DNA of 64,000 bases from Candidatus Gastranaerophilales bacterium (GCA_944324255.1 CALUVM010000004.1:41354-105353), one strand, 5' to 3'. Positions 43,866-53,436 are shown, numbered from the stretch's first letter. The notes: generated by a model from the sequence alone, not told the origin. Translations and numbers: made by a program.

Positions 43866-46328
43866 CTAATTTCTATAAGTCCTATTTTCTTCCATAATCT
43901 CTTTTACTCGTGCTAACGATTCCGGAAAATAATTCGCTATTATATATTCTGACTTACAAGAACCTAAATTTAATAAGGTATAAGATTCCGCAAAAAATTC
44001 TGCCATATTTTCTAATGCATATTTTGCGTTTATATTAACATTTGGTTGTTTTTCTAAATATTTTGCATATTCTTTTTGAAAAGTTTCTTTTAAACTTCTG
44101 TCTTGAATTGATACGGGTTGTAATGTTCCCCATCTTTCAAGCAATTCATCTACAGTTACTGCTTTATCTCTACCGAAATTTATATTGGGATCTTTCATCA
44201 TTTCTTTAATAGCACTAATAGCATTATCTTTGTCATCAATATGATCGCACATATGTCCGGACTCATGCACGATTGTTTTGATTGCACGGCTACCAATTAA
44301 AGCATTTGGATCCAATGTTATTTGACCTTTTCCAATAGCTTTATAAAAGCCATTCAAACCTCGTGTTGCAAAAGAATCTTCTAAACTATCATCTAAGATT
44401 ATATCAACCTTGCTTTCCACCATATCAGACAAAACTGTAGCAGGGACTTGAAGTAGTAAATTCTTTATGTAATTAGGAGGAAATTTAGCACAATTTAGAT
44501 TGCCAAGATGTTTACCATTTTTCATAATACTAATTTCACCATCCTTGAAATTGATATCATATTTATCATTATTTATTTGTTCGGTATAAGAATTTTTATC
44601 TCGCACTATTCTTTTAATTTCCGGTAATAAATCTGCTATTTGTGAATCATATGGATTGAAACTTAGAATTTCGTTAAATTCTTCGTATCCTTCTTTATAG
44701 CTTTTTATAGCGTCTTCTTTGGTTGCAAAATATCCACCCTGTGGCGTAAGTTTTGCCATTAAATTTTTTACACCTTTTTCAGGATTATTTTTTATTTCAT
44801 CATATACATCTCCAATTAGTTCTTTGTCAAAAATTTCTCTGTATTTCTCCGCCATTGGATAAATATTATATCCACCCGACAAAATGTCATCTTTACCCAG
44901 AATTTCACCAGCTATTGCAAAATCTTTTTTCATAAGTAATTGAATAAATGCATCATCAAAAGATGATTCAATTGTTTCGATTCCATTATCAGTATGCACT
45001 TCACGGATAACTTTACCATTTTTAACTGTTAATGAAGTTATAAGCTTACCTTCTTTATCATAAATTTCTGTTTTATATTCTGCATCGAATTCTCTAGCTT
45101 GATTATTTTTGTATATATATCTAAAATTCCCATTTTTATCATATATTACTTCAAAATCTTCTTCGGCATGAATTCCTTTTGATATAAGATCTCTATACTT
45201 ATCAAATGCTTCACCCTTTAATTCAGGCGTTTCTTCATCTGTTTCATTTTTGATTTTAGGTACAATTTTTAGTTCTCCATTTTCAATTTTCAAATCAAAA
45301 TCTTCACCATAACGTGCTCCACCATCTATCATTTGTTTTATGTCTTCAAAAGTTTTAGTACTTATATCAGTATCTTCTTGAACATAATCAATAAAAGCAA
45401 TACCATCTTTTATAACGGCTTTGGGCATAATGTTGCTGGTTTTGGTATCACTAATTTTAATTTCTGATAGTTTATTATTTGAGTCATATTTAAAAGAAAC
45501 CTTTGAAGAATCCGGTGTTCCAGCTCCGAAGACAATATCTTCAAGCTGCATATTTTCCCACGGTTTTTCTCCATCACTGGTTGATTGTTTTACAGCAACG
45601 CCGTCTTTTATATGTATTTTATAATTTTTTTTATCCAGTTCGTTAGCATATTGAAACATCGTTTGTTCACCTGTTTGGTGATTGATAAAATTTTCTGTTG
45701 CTATCCCCCCTTCATTATATGTTGTAACTTGCTCGCAACCGTTATAATCACAGATAGCTGAGTTTTTTTCTCTAATCTCAAGTAATTTCCCTGTTTCATC
45801 TCTTAATTCTGAAAAATCGGCAGTCGTACGCTCATAATATTTTATATTATCTTTCATCACGGGTGTGTATTCATTAGCAATATATGGACCACCGAGTTTT
45901 TCTATTAATTCTTCTGACATTCCCGTAGCTATACTTGCTTTTTCAAGTTCCGCTTCATAATGCTCCTGCCCTTTGGCAGCAGCATATTCAATAAATTTTT
46001 GATAATCCTCTAACAGGATATCTTCACCATAAAATTCTTTTGCTTTACTAAAATATTCTTTTAGTTCATAATCTGTTAATTTACCATCATGACTCTTATC
46101 TAAAGAAACATGTTTTTGAAAACCATTAGAATCTTTACCATACGGGGTAGTCATCATCTCTATTAAATCAATTTCACTTAACTGACCTTCTTTATTACCA
46201 TCCAAAAGATCTATATTATCAAAAATTAGTAAAATTTTTTCCAAACGGTCATCATCTGCAAACTTCTTTTCCAAATCTTCTCTTGAAAGTCTGCTTAAAC
46301 TTAAATGTTGGATATTCAATTCAGTCAT
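43866..46328 (-). CDS. Large EF-hand protein with C-terminal zincin (lethal-factor-like) domain
   Basis: The 820-residue protein has two canonical calcium loops near the N-terminus: DGNKEGQLSEID (residues 43-54) and DKSHDGKLTDYE (77-88). The middle (residues 190-470) is built of short beta stretches such as YDSNNKLSEI, YDKNGNFRYIYKNN and YDKEGKLITSLTVKNGK, a pattern seen in repeat-rich surface and toxin proteins. The end has HESGHMCDHI (HExxH zinc motif at 688-692) and ENMAEFFAESY (third-ligand helix, about 775-783), as in Pro-Pro/lethal-factor-type zincins. No signal peptide. Strong ribosome binding site (AAGGAGATACATA). The repeat link to RHS-like folds is uncertain. Confidence 0.75.
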   Translation of the reverse strand: MTELNIQHLSLSRLSREDLEKKFADDDRLEKILLIFDNIDLLDGNKEGQLSEIDLIEMMTTPYGKDSNGFQKHVSLDKSHDGKLTDYELKEYFSKAKEFYGEDILLEDYQKFIEYAAAKGQEHYEAELEKASIATGMSEELIEKLGGPYIANEYTPVMKDNIKYYERTTADFSELRDETGKLLEIREKNSAICDYNGCEQVTTYNEGGIATENFINHQTGEQTMFQYANELDKKNYKIHIKDGVAVKQSTSDGEKPWENMQLEDIVFGAGTPDSSKVSFKYDSNNKLSEIKISDTKTSNIMPKAVIKDGIAFIDYVQEDTDISTKTFEDIKQMIDGGARYGEDFDLKIENGELKIVPKIKNETDEETPELKGEAFDKYRDLISKGIHAEEDFEVIYDKNGNFRYIYKNNQAREFDAEYKTEIYDKEGKLITSLTVKNGKVIREVHTDNGIETIESSFDDAFIQLLMKKDFAIAGEILGKDDILSGGYNIYPMAEKYREIFDKELIGDVYDEIKNNPEKGVKNLMAKLTPQGGYFATKEDAIKSYKEGYEEFNEILSFNPYDSQIADLLPEIKRIVRDKNSYTEQINNDKYDINFKDGEISIMKNGKHLGNLNCAKFPPNYIKNLLLQVPATVLSDMVESKVDIILDDSLEDSFATRGLNGFYKAIGKGQITLDPNALIGSRAIKTIVHESGHMCDHIDDKDNAISAIKEMMKDPNINFGRDKAVTVDELLERWGTLQPVSIQDRSLKETFQKEYAKYLEKQPNVNINAKYALENMAEFFAESYTLLNLGSCKSEYIIANYFPESLARVKEIMEENRTYRN

Positions 46329-46503
46329 TATGTATCTCCTTGAGACTTACTCATTTTCAGTGAGAATAAAGTAGCATCAAAAATAAATTTCCATTCAACC
46401 TTATTGTCTATATCGGCATATTTGAAAAAAACTTTAATTATTTTTACAATTCTTAATATTTGGGGATTGTTATCGAGGGGGTTGTCCAAAGTGGAAAATT
46501 AAG

Positions 46504-46532
46504 CCGGGCGGAGCCTTTCAGGCTCCGCCCGG
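46504..46532 (-). terminator. Terminator of the acyl-CoA synthetase gene
   Basis: A perfect 12-bp stem (CCGGGCGGAGCC / GGCTCCGCCCGG) with loop TTTCA, 28 bp past the stop. It resembles the thrS terminator in its core (GGGCGGAGCC). Confidence 0.8.
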
Positions 46533-46560
46533 ACTTATTTATTCATTTAATTTACCCTTA

Positions 46561-48726
46561 TTATATTCCGCAAGCGCAAACGCCGTCTTTGCAGTGGTAG
46601 TTCAAAGCTTCCTGAGCTTCTGCCATTCTGACTTTGATACGTCCGTCTACTGCAATACCTTCGCCTGTTTTTTCAGAAATTAACAGCGGGTTGATATCCA
46701 GCTCATCAATGAATTTGAAATCATGAACAAGCTGAGATAATCTCAACAATGTTTCTTCGATTTGTTCCATTTGAGCAGGTTTTGTACCTCTTGCACCTTC
46801 TAACAATTTGTATGCTTTAACTGATTTAATCATTTCTTTAGCATCAACATCTGTTAAAGGAGCAATTCTGAAAGTTACGTCTTTCATAACTTCAATAAAC
46901 ACACCGCCTAAACCAAACATCATCATAGGTCCATATTGAGGGTCTGTTGCAATACCGCAAACCATTTCACGGTTGCCTTTAACCATTTCTTGAATGATTA
47001 CGCCTTCCAAACCTTCAAGAAGTCCTTTTTCAGTTAATTTTGCAATCAAATCTTGATATTCAGCTCTCAATTGTTCAGCAGACTGAATATTAACTCTTAC
47101 GCCGCCTACATCGGTTTTGTGAGAAGTTGTTTTTGAAGTCATCTTCATAACAACCGGATATCCGATAGAATTGGCGATTGTAACAGCTTCGTCTTCTGAT
47201 TTTGCAAATCCTGATTTACATACTCTGATACCGTAAGCATCAAGTACATCAATTGATTCACGTGTAGTTAACTGATCTCTGCCTTCGTTAACTGATTTTG
47301 CAATGATTTCCTGAGCTTTCTTATAATCAACATTGAATGTCGGAATCTTACCTTCCGGTCTTTCCATCCAGAGTCTTTGCTGATTAAGTCTGTTCAAACC
47401 GTCAGCAGCTTCTTCTGCGTACATAAAGAACGGAACGTTAACATCCATATCAGATAATTGAGAGAAGAATTCGCTCTTAGTCATAAATACGCCGATAACC
47501 GGTTTTTCAGGATGTTCAGCTTTGATTTCCATAACGGCTTTTGCTACATCAATGTCTTTCAAACCTAAGAACGGAAGATAGATAACAATAATCATATCAA
47601 CATTTTCATCAGCAATAACTGTTTCAAGAGTTTGCTTGTAGTGCTCAATTGGAGCGGAAGCAATCATATCAACAGGGTTTTTAACTGATGCTGCTGCCGG
47701 TAAGAAACTTCTTAATTTTTCTTTTGTAGCATCAGAAATCTTAGCCATTTGCATACCGTATTCGCAAACAGCATCGGTTGCCATAATACCGGGACCGCCT
47801 GAGTTTGTAATAATTGCTACTCTGTCGCCTTTTGGAATAGGGCAGTTAGCAAAAACTTTTGCTGTTGCAAAGAGGTTTTTCAAAGAATATTCTCTGATAA
47901 CACCTGATTGCTGTAATAAAGCGTTAGCAGCCTTGTCTGCACCGGCTAAAGAACCTGTGTGAGAAGAAGCTGCGCTTGCACCTGCTGCAGAACGTCCTGC
48001 TTTAAGCGCAAGAATAGGTTTCTTTTTAGAAATTCTTGAAGCAAGTTTTCTAAAGTTTGCAGGATTCTGGATAGATTCCATATAAAGAAGAATCTGTTCG
48101 ACGTCTTCTTCATTTTCCCAGTATTCAAGAGCTGTTTCAGCATTAACATCAGCCTGGTTTCCGATAGAAATAAACTGTGCAAAACCAAGGTTAAGGTCTT
48201 TTAAGATATTTAAAATACCGCCGCCTAAAGCACCTGATTGAGATACAAATCCGATATTTCCTCTTTCAGGAAGAGATTCAGCAAAGCAGCCGTCCATTCT
48301 GATATCAGGGTGGGTGTTAACAACACCTAAGCAGTTTGGACCAACGCATCTCATACCGTAAGCTCTGACTTTTTCAAGTAATTGTTTTTCAAGCTCGGCA
48401 CCTTCTTTACCGGTTTCTTTGAATCCGGCTGTAATTATGCATAAACCTTTGATGCCTTTTTCATGGCACTGATCAATTGTATCTAAAACAAATTTAGCGT
48501 TAACAACGATAAGCGCAAGGTCAACTTCTCCCGGAACTTCCAGAATATTTGTATAAGCCTGTAACCCTTCTATAACTCCGCCTTTCGGGTTAACCGGATA
48601 AATTTTACCGTTAAATTTGTATTCCTGTAATCTTTTCATAATATCAGAACCAATTGTGTGTTCTTTGGTAGAAGCACCAATAACCGCAATTGATTTCGGT
48701 TTCATGATTTTGTCTAAAACGTTCAT
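46561..48726 (-). CDS. ADP-forming acyl-CoA synthetase (acetate-CoA ligase), fused alpha-beta
   Basis: The 721-residue protein joins the CoA-binding/ligase alpha part and the ATP-grasp beta part. Visible are IAVIGASTKEHTIGSDI (CoA-binding fold), GPNCLGVVNT, GFVSQSGALGGGIL, the phosphohistidine loop ASSHTGSLAGADKA near residue 257, and the ATP-grasp segments GYPVVMKMTSKTTSHKTDVGGV and PMMMFGLGGVFIEVMKDV. These enzymes make ATP from ADP, phosphate and acetyl- (or other acyl-) CoA. This suits the ferredoxin oxidoreductase at 10602 as the source of acyl-CoA. The C-terminus ends in a CKDGVCACGI cysteine cluster of unknown role. Confidence 0.93.
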   Translation of the reverse strand: MNVLDKIMKPKSIAVIGASTKEHTIGSDIMKRLQEYKFNGKIYPVNPKGGVIEGLQAYTNILEVPGEVDLALIVVNAKFVLDTIDQCHEKGIKGLCIITAGFKETGKEGAELEKQLLEKVRAYGMRCVGPNCLGVVNTHPDIRMDGCFAESLPERGNIGFVSQSGALGGGILNILKDLNLGFAQFISIGNQADVNAETALEYWENEEDVEQILLYMESIQNPANFRKLASRISKKKPILALKAGRSAAGASAASSHTGSLAGADKAANALLQQSGVIREYSLKNLFATAKVFANCPIPKGDRVAIITNSGGPGIMATDAVCEYGMQMAKISDATKEKLRSFLPAAASVKNPVDMIASAPIEHYKQTLETVIADENVDMIIVIYLPFLGLKDIDVAKAVMEIKAEHPEKPVIGVFMTKSEFFSQLSDMDVNVPFFMYAEEAADGLNRLNQQRLWMERPEGKIPTFNVDYKKAQEIIAKSVNEGRDQLTTRESIDVLDAYGIRVCKSGFAKSEDEAVTIANSIGYPVVMKMTSKTTSHKTDVGGVRVNIQSAEQLRAEYQDLIAKLTEKGLLEGLEGVIIQEMVKGNREMVCGIATDPQYGPMMMFGLGGVFIEVMKDVTFRIAPLTDVDAKEMIKSVKAYKLLEGARGTKPAQMEQIEETLLRLSQLVHDFKFIDELDINPLLISEKTGEGIAVDGRIKVRMAEAQEALNYHCKDGVCACGI

Positions 48727-48903
48727 GAGTCTCTTCCTTTCTTTTCGTAAAAAAACTACATAAAGATTATATTACAAACAGATTTTGTAGGGAAATGGTA
48801 TTTGAACTTTTGTTAAAAACCGTGTCAGATTAGTAGTGATTTTAGGGGCATATTTGGAATCTGTCCGACCTGCTTTCTTTCCGTTATATTAAACAAAGCA
48901 AGA

Positions 48904-48953
48904 GGCAGGAATTAATTCCGTATTCACTTAGTCACCTATTCACTATTCACCAG
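48904..48953 (-). repeat. Dispersed repeat array, short
   Basis: On the minus strand: GGTGAATAGTGAATAGGTGA, CTAAGTGAATACGG, then AATTAATTCCTGCC (worn tail). It lies about 20 bp upstream of the MalF-like promoter. Confidence 0.6.
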
Positions 48954-48974
48954 CTCCCCCCCACAGATTTCCTC

Positions 48975-49003
48975 TTGACCCTAAAATAAACAAATGAGAT
49001 AAT
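48975..49003 (+). promoter_or_regulatory. Promoter of the MalF-like gene, leaderless type
   Basis: TTGACC (48975-48980), a 17-bp spacer and GATAAT (48998-49003), then six bases (CAGTGT) to the ATG at 49010. No ribosome binding site can fit. Confidence 0.65.
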
Positions 49004-49009
49004 CAGTGT

Positions 49010-49879
49010 ATGCATTATTATAAAAAATACACACCTTATTTATTTTTGTTTCCTGCACTTGCAGTTTTAATAGTGTTCTTTTTTATCCCTTTTTTTCAAA
49101 CTTTCGGGCTGAGTTTTTTTGATTATTCTTCCAGCATTTATCACCCGTCATATTGCGGTTGGGATAATTATGTCAAACTTTTTAAAGAGCCTGTATTTTA
49201 CAAAGTTATGTTTAATACTTTTATGTATCTTGTGATAGCAGTGCCGTTTCTGGTAGCTTTTCCTTTGTTTCTTGCAGTTTTAATTAACCAGAAAATCAGG
49301 GGAATAACACTTTATAAAATAATACTTTATCTTCCTGTTATTGTATCAATTGTTGTTGCAGCGATTGCATTCAAGTGGCTTTATGCAACTCAGGGGGTTT
49401 TGAATTATATTTTATCAGTCTTTCATATTAATCCTATCGGATGGCTTACGGATACAAATTGGGCTTTGTTCTCCGTTGCAGTGGTTACAATCTGGAAAGG
49501 CATCGGATATTACATGATGATTTATCTTGCTTCTTTAATGAGTGTTCCTCAGGATTTGTACGAAGCGTGTGATATTGACGGAGCTAATTTCTGGCAAAAG
49601 CATTTTACAGTAACCATTCCTCATATTATGCCTACAATTGCACTTGTTTCTACCATAAGTACAATTTCTGCAATGAAAGTTTTTGCGGAAATTTATGTTA
49701 TGACAAAAGGCGGTCCTTTGAATTCTTCCAAGACTATTGTTTATTATATTTATGAACGGGCGTTTGAGAATCTGGATTTAGGTTATGCTTCTGCTCTGGC
49801 TGTTGTTTTATTAATTGTAGTAATGATTTTTTCTTTGATAAATATTTTGTGTTTTGAACGGAATAAATATAGTGAATAG
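49010..49879 (+). CDS. Carbohydrate ABC transporter permease, MalF type
   Basis: The 289-residue protein has about six membrane segments, FFIPFFQTFGLSFFDYS near the start and the coupling motif YEACDIDGANFWQKHFTVTIPHIMP (EAxxIDGA...TIPxxxP). It would pair with a MalG-type permease such as that at 35935 to import a sugar. No binding protein, ATPase or second permease is next to it. Its stop codon TAG is made by a repeat unit (AGTGAATAG), so the end of the gene merges into the array at 49871-49937. Confidence 0.93.
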   Translation: MHYYKKYTPYLFLFPALAVLIVFFFIPFFQTFGLSFFDYSSSIYHPSYCGWDNYVKLFKEPVFYKVMFNTFMYLVIAVPFLVAFPLFLAVLINQKIRGITLYKIILYLPVIVSIVVAAIAFKWLYATQGVLNYILSVFHINPIGWLTDTNWALFSVAVVTIWKGIGYYMMIYLASLMSVPQDLYEACDIDGANFWQKHFTVTIPHIMPTIALVSTISTISAMKVFAEIYVMTKGGPLNSSKTIVYYIYERAFENLDLGYASALAVVLLIVVMIFSLINILCFERNKYSE

Positions 49880-49937
49880 AAGTGATTAAGTGACCGAGTG
49901 ACTAAGGTAGAATAAATATAGATTATGCCTACCGACA
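49871..49937 (+). repeat. Dispersed repeat array overlapping the end of the MalF-like gene
   Basis: AGTGAATAGAAGTGATTAAG, TGACCGAGTGACTAAG, then GTAGAATAAATATAGATTAT and GCCTACCGACAG, a worn form of the tail. The first unit encodes the last two residues and the stop of the permease. Confidence 0.65.
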
Positions 49938-49962
49938 GAGTTCATAAAAAGGAAATCTGAAA

Positions 49963-51012
49963 TTGAAAATACTTGTAATAACAGATTTATATCCCGTAAA
50001 AGAAGAGGAAAAATACACTCCCCGAACTATTGAAGCCTTCGTAAAAAGCTGGGAAAAACAGGGGAATGAGGTAAAAATTATTAAACCGAATTTCCTGCTA
50101 AATTCTTTTTTGAGGAAAAAACCTTTTTATAAAACAGGATGCTACGGGAATATAGAAAACATAAATTTTCTTCTACCGTTTCTGAAAGTTCCGACTTTGA
50201 GTTATAAACCTGATATTATATTAGCTCACATGCCATCAGGACTTATTTATGCGGATAGATTAGGGCAGCCTTTCTGCGCTGCCATACACAATTCTGATAT
50301 GGAAGTTTTAACCAATCCGATTTATTCAATATATTTTAAACCCGCATTAGAAAAAGCTTACCGGAATGCAGATAAAATCTTTGCCCGCTCGGAAGTCTTA
50401 AAGAAAAATTTCCTGAAACTTTACCCTCAATATGAAAATAAAACCTTTACCGCACCTTCCGGCATAGATAAAAATATTATTATAAAAAGGGAGTGGAAAG
50501 ACAAAGACAGGATAAAAATTCTCACCTGCGGACAGTTTATTAAAAGGAAAAATATTGATAAATTAATAAAAGCCTGTGATACTTTTGAAAACATTGATTT
50601 GACTGTAATCGGCTCGGGCAGAATGGAAAAAGAACTAAAGAATATATCTTCAAGGGTTAATTTTACCGGACAAATCCCGCATGATAAAGTTCTGGAAATA
50701 ATGAGAGAATCGGATATTTTTATTCTTCCGAGCGTAAACGAAACCTTTGGAATGGTTTATCTGGAAGCTATGGCATCAGGTTGTATAACAGTCTGTACTA
50801 AAGATGAGGGTATCGACGGAATTATTAAAGACGGGGTAAATGGATTTTTGACCGCTCCTGACACATTAAACATAAGAGAATGTCTTAGACGAATTATTAA
50901 TTTTACCTCTAAAAACAAGATTCTGGAAAATTCTTACAATACAGTTTGGGATTATACGTCTGACAGAACTGCCGAAAATTACCTGAAATTAGCATGCTCT
51001 TCTAATCCTTAA
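49963..51012 (+). CDS. Family 4 glycosyltransferase
   Basis: The 349-residue GT-B protein starts at TTG with AAAAGGAAA about 8 bases before it. The N-terminal half has MKILVITDLYPVKEE and KPDIILAHMPSGLIYADRLG; the C-terminal half has DRIKILTCGQFIKRKNIDKLI, NFTGQIPHDKVLEIMRESDIF and the donor-binding E-x7-E, SVNETFGMVYLEAMASG. It transfers a nucleotide sugar, most likely in surface glycan assembly. No neighbouring polysaccharide cluster is present. Confidence 0.92.
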   Translation: MKILVITDLYPVKEEEKYTPRTIEAFVKSWEKQGNEVKIIKPNFLLNSFLRKKPFYKTGCYGNIENINFLLPFLKVPTLSYKPDIILAHMPSGLIYADRLGQPFCAAIHNSDMEVLTNPIYSIYFKPALEKAYRNADKIFARSEVLKKNFLKLYPQYENKTFTAPSGIDKNIIIKREWKDKDRIKILTCGQFIKRKNIDKLIKACDTFENIDLTVIGSGRMEKELKNISSRVNFTGQIPHDKVLEIMRESDIFILPSVNETFGMVYLEAMASGCITVCTKDEGIDGIIKDGVNGFLTAPDTLNIRECLRRIINFTSKNKILENSYNTVWDYTSDRTAENYLKLACSSNP

Positions 51013-51113
51013 TTATAATATATGAACTTCCATATCCTATCTTTAAAAACTAGACAAAATGGTAATTTATGTTCACACATAACACATTACAATTTCTGTA
51101 TGGAGATTGTGTT

Positions 51114-51425
51114 ATGGAAAACTTTCAAAATAAGTATTTAGAAATCAAAAATATAAACAAAGATATAGTTGATTGGGTTGAAAACGTAGCCGAAGAAAAC
51201 AATTGCCGTGTAGAAAGAAAAGAATGGAAAAGCAAATACAATAGTTATGTTGTATATGACTATGAGCCGTTCTGTTCTGAAGGGTTTGAAATCAATCTTC
51301 TTCTAAGCTCTTTTGATATTTCATACCTGAATTTTATTAAATATTTATATAATGAAAAACTCTCAACTATAGAGTATCTGGATAATTGTATAAAAATTCC
51401 GACAATTAAAAATTATATTGTCTAG
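51114..51425 (+). CDS. Hypothetical protein, 103 aa
   Basis: GGAGATTGTGTT precedes the ATG at 51114 (MENFQNKYLEIKN), which is favoured over a start at 51069. The product is acidic, tyrosine-rich and mixed alpha/beta (KSKYNSYVVYDYEPF), without a recognised domain. It ends 20 bp before a hairpin that acts as its terminator. Confidence 0.55.
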   Translation: MENFQNKYLEIKNINKDIVDWVENVAEENNCRVERKEWKSKYNSYVVYDYEPFCSEGFEINLLLSSFDISYLNFIKYLYNEKLSTIEYLDNCIKIPTIKNYIV

Positions 51426-51476
51426 CTTGCAAAATAGTTATATAATATCCTCATACGTTTGATGAGGATATTTTTT
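51418..51476 (+). promoter_or_regulatory. Overlapping promoter and RBS-sequestering hairpin before the aminotransferase
   Basis: TTGTCT (51418-51423), a 17-bp spacer and TATAAT (51441-51446) should start transcription near 51453. A 10-bp stem, ATATCCTCAT (51445-51454) / ATGAGGATAT (51462-51471), plus six T looks like an intrinsic terminator for the upstream gene. Its 3' arm contains the ribosome binding site (GAGGA) of the gene at 51477. A transcript from the promoter would lack the 5' arm. Confidence 0.5.
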
Positions 51477-52715
51477 ATGCAGGAATTTTTTAATGATTAT
51501 GTTCAGTCGCTTGAAACATATATAATGTTCAGAATAAAAGAAACGGTAGCAAAAATCACACCGGAATTAACCGCTAAAGGACGGGCGCCGATTTCTTTAT
51601 CAATGGGTGCGCCTACGGATATGCCCCCTGAATATGCAATCAATTCATTAAAAAATGCTCTTGATAAAAAAGGAGTCCATACATATTCAATACCTAAAGG
51701 AGAAAAATATTTTCGTGAAGCCATAGCTCTTCGTATGAAAAACCGTTTCGGGGTTGAATTAAATCCGGAAACAGAAATCTTTTCACTAATAGGTTCTAAA
51801 GAAGGTCTTGCGAACTTTATCAGAATATTGATTAACCCTACAACTGATGATAAAGAAAAAGAAATAATAATGGTTCCTGATCCCGGATACGCTTCTTATA
51901 AAGAAATGGTTAAAGTATCAGGCGGAAAAGCTTATCCTGTAGCGTTGACTCCTGAAAACAAATTCATGCCGGATATGGAAAAAGTTTTTGAACAATTTAT
52001 TAAAGAAGGCAACAACCCTAAAAAGGTTAAAGCTCTTTTAATCAACTACCCTAACAACCCTCTGGGTGCAACAGCCACAAAAGAGTACTTAGAAAGTATT
52101 GTAAATTTCTGCAAAAAACATCACATTCTATTGATTTCGGATGCTGCGTATGTTGATATGTACTTTAAACCCGAACTCAAGCCTATGAGTGTTTTAGAAA
52201 TTGAAGGAGCTAAAGACATTGCAGTCGAATTTTTCAGTTTTTCAAAACCTTATGCAATGACAGGCTGGAGGCTCGGCTGGATTTGCGGAAACCCTGAAGC
52301 CGTCAAGATTTTCGGAAAACTAAAATCAACTCTGGATTCAGGTATTTTTAAAGCACTGCAAATAGCCTGTGCAGATATTCTTAACTCTAAAGAAGGGGAT
52401 GAATATATTGAGAAAGCTAACAAAGAATTCAAAAAAAGGCAGCAAGTTTTTGTCGAAGGATTAAAAGAACTGGGCTGGGGTGAATTCAATGTGCCGGATG
52501 CGACGTTTTATCTCTGGCTTCCGATTCCTCCAAGGTATAAAAATTCAGTTGAATTTACTGATGATTTAATGTACAAATCAGGAGTTATAGCAGTTCCGGG
52601 GAAAGCTTTCGGGGAATACGGCGACAGGTTCTTTAGAGTATCTATAGTTTGTTCGGAAGAAGAACTTAAAGAAGCTATCAGAAGAATGAAAGAAGACGGA
52701 TTCTATTTTAACTAG
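51477..52715 (+). CDS. PLP-dependent aminotransferase, class I/II
   Basis: The 412-residue protein is a fold-type I aminotransferase: MGAPTDMPPEYAINSLKNAL, VPDPGYASYKEMVKVSGG, LLINYPNNPLGATATKEYL (PNNPxG), SDAAYVDMYF (Asp to the PLP ring nitrogen, Tyr to O3'), and the Schiff-base lysine in FFSFSKPYAMTGWRLGW. The final arginine in FFRVSIVC would bind the substrate carboxylate. It is closest to aspartate and LL-diaminopimelate aminotransferase groups; the true substrate is open. The ATG at 51477 (MQEFFNDYVQ) is preferred; its RBS lies in the hairpin described at 51418-51476. Confidence 0.9.
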   Translation: MQEFFNDYVQSLETYIMFRIKETVAKITPELTAKGRAPISLSMGAPTDMPPEYAINSLKNALDKKGVHTYSIPKGEKYFREAIALRMKNRFGVELNPETEIFSLIGSKEGLANFIRILINPTTDDKEKEIIMVPDPGYASYKEMVKVSGGKAYPVALTPENKFMPDMEKVFEQFIKEGNNPKKVKALLINYPNNPLGATATKEYLESIVNFCKKHHILLISDAAYVDMYFKPELKPMSVLEIEGAKDIAVEFFSFSKPYAMTGWRLGWICGNPEAVKIFGKLKSTLDSGIFKALQIACADILNSKEGDEYIEKANKEFKKRQQVFVEGLKELGWGEFNVPDATFYLWLPIPPRYKNSVEFTDDLMYKSGVIAVPGKAFGEYGDRFFRVSIVCSEEELKEAIRRMKEDGFYFN

Positions 52716-52767
52716 CAAAAAACTTTTTGAGAAGGTTTAGAATCTACAAAACCTCAGGAGTTTAACC

Positions 52768-53436
52768 ATGCAAATTCAACCGACAGGATTCCCGAAATAT
52801 TATGGGACAAAAGCATCCCCAAACTTTAAAGCCTGCTATCCCGTAACGCACTGGGTCGCAGAAACTAATGCCGGTTTTGCCCCCGTAATGACTGTTGAAT
52901 TTGCTAAAAAATTACAAGGGATTCTGGTTCGATTTTTAAACTCGGCTCCGGATAAGTATAGTGATGCAAAAGCTGTTCTTTGCCGGAAAATAAAGAATTT
53001 TATAGCTTCTAATGATAAAAGTTATAATGAAATCCGCTTTGTACGCTCTTTTTATGATAAAGACGGCGGCTGGAAAGAAAAAGTTAAACCGGTTTCTTAT
53101 CTGATAACCGGACGGGATGCTCAATATTTTGAACAAACATACGGAACCCCTGTCGGAGTACATAAAGGCAACGCTCCGATACTGGGCGGTAAACCACGTT
53201 CTGCCGAACTCGACGGAGCTTTAAACGACTATTTTAAAGGCGGACTAAAGTTTGTAAAATCAAGAGCAAAAGATTTTTGTGATGCTAACGGAATGCCTTA
53301 CGGTCTGCATGCAAAATATCAGGTAATAAGAACAAGAAACGGGAATATCAAAGAATACAGACTTGTGGGGCTCGGATATTATCCGGAAGAAGGACCTGCA
53401 AATCCGTTTGTTAAGCTGAAATATCCGCCTGTATAA
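52768..53436 (+). CDS. Hypothetical protein, 222 aa
   Basis: AGGAG precedes the ATG. The N-terminus MQIQPTGFPKYYGTKASPNFKA is short and polar, with no signal peptide; the rest is mixed alpha/beta with a basic central part and a GLGYYPEEGPANPFVKLKYPP ending. I do not recognise it. It lies between the aminotransferase and the flagellar cluster and ends before that cluster's probable control region. Confidence 0.6.
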   Translation: MQIQPTGFPKYYGTKASPNFKACYPVTHWVAETNAGFAPVMTVEFAKKLQGILVRFLNSAPDKYSDAKAVLCRKIKNFIASNDKSYNEIRFVRSFYDKDGGWKEKVKPVSYLITGRDAQYFEQTYGTPVGVHKGNAPILGGKPRSAELDGALNDYFKGGLKFVKSRAKDFCDANGMPYGLHAKYQVIRTRNGNIKEYRLVGLGYYPEEGPANPFVKLKYPPV

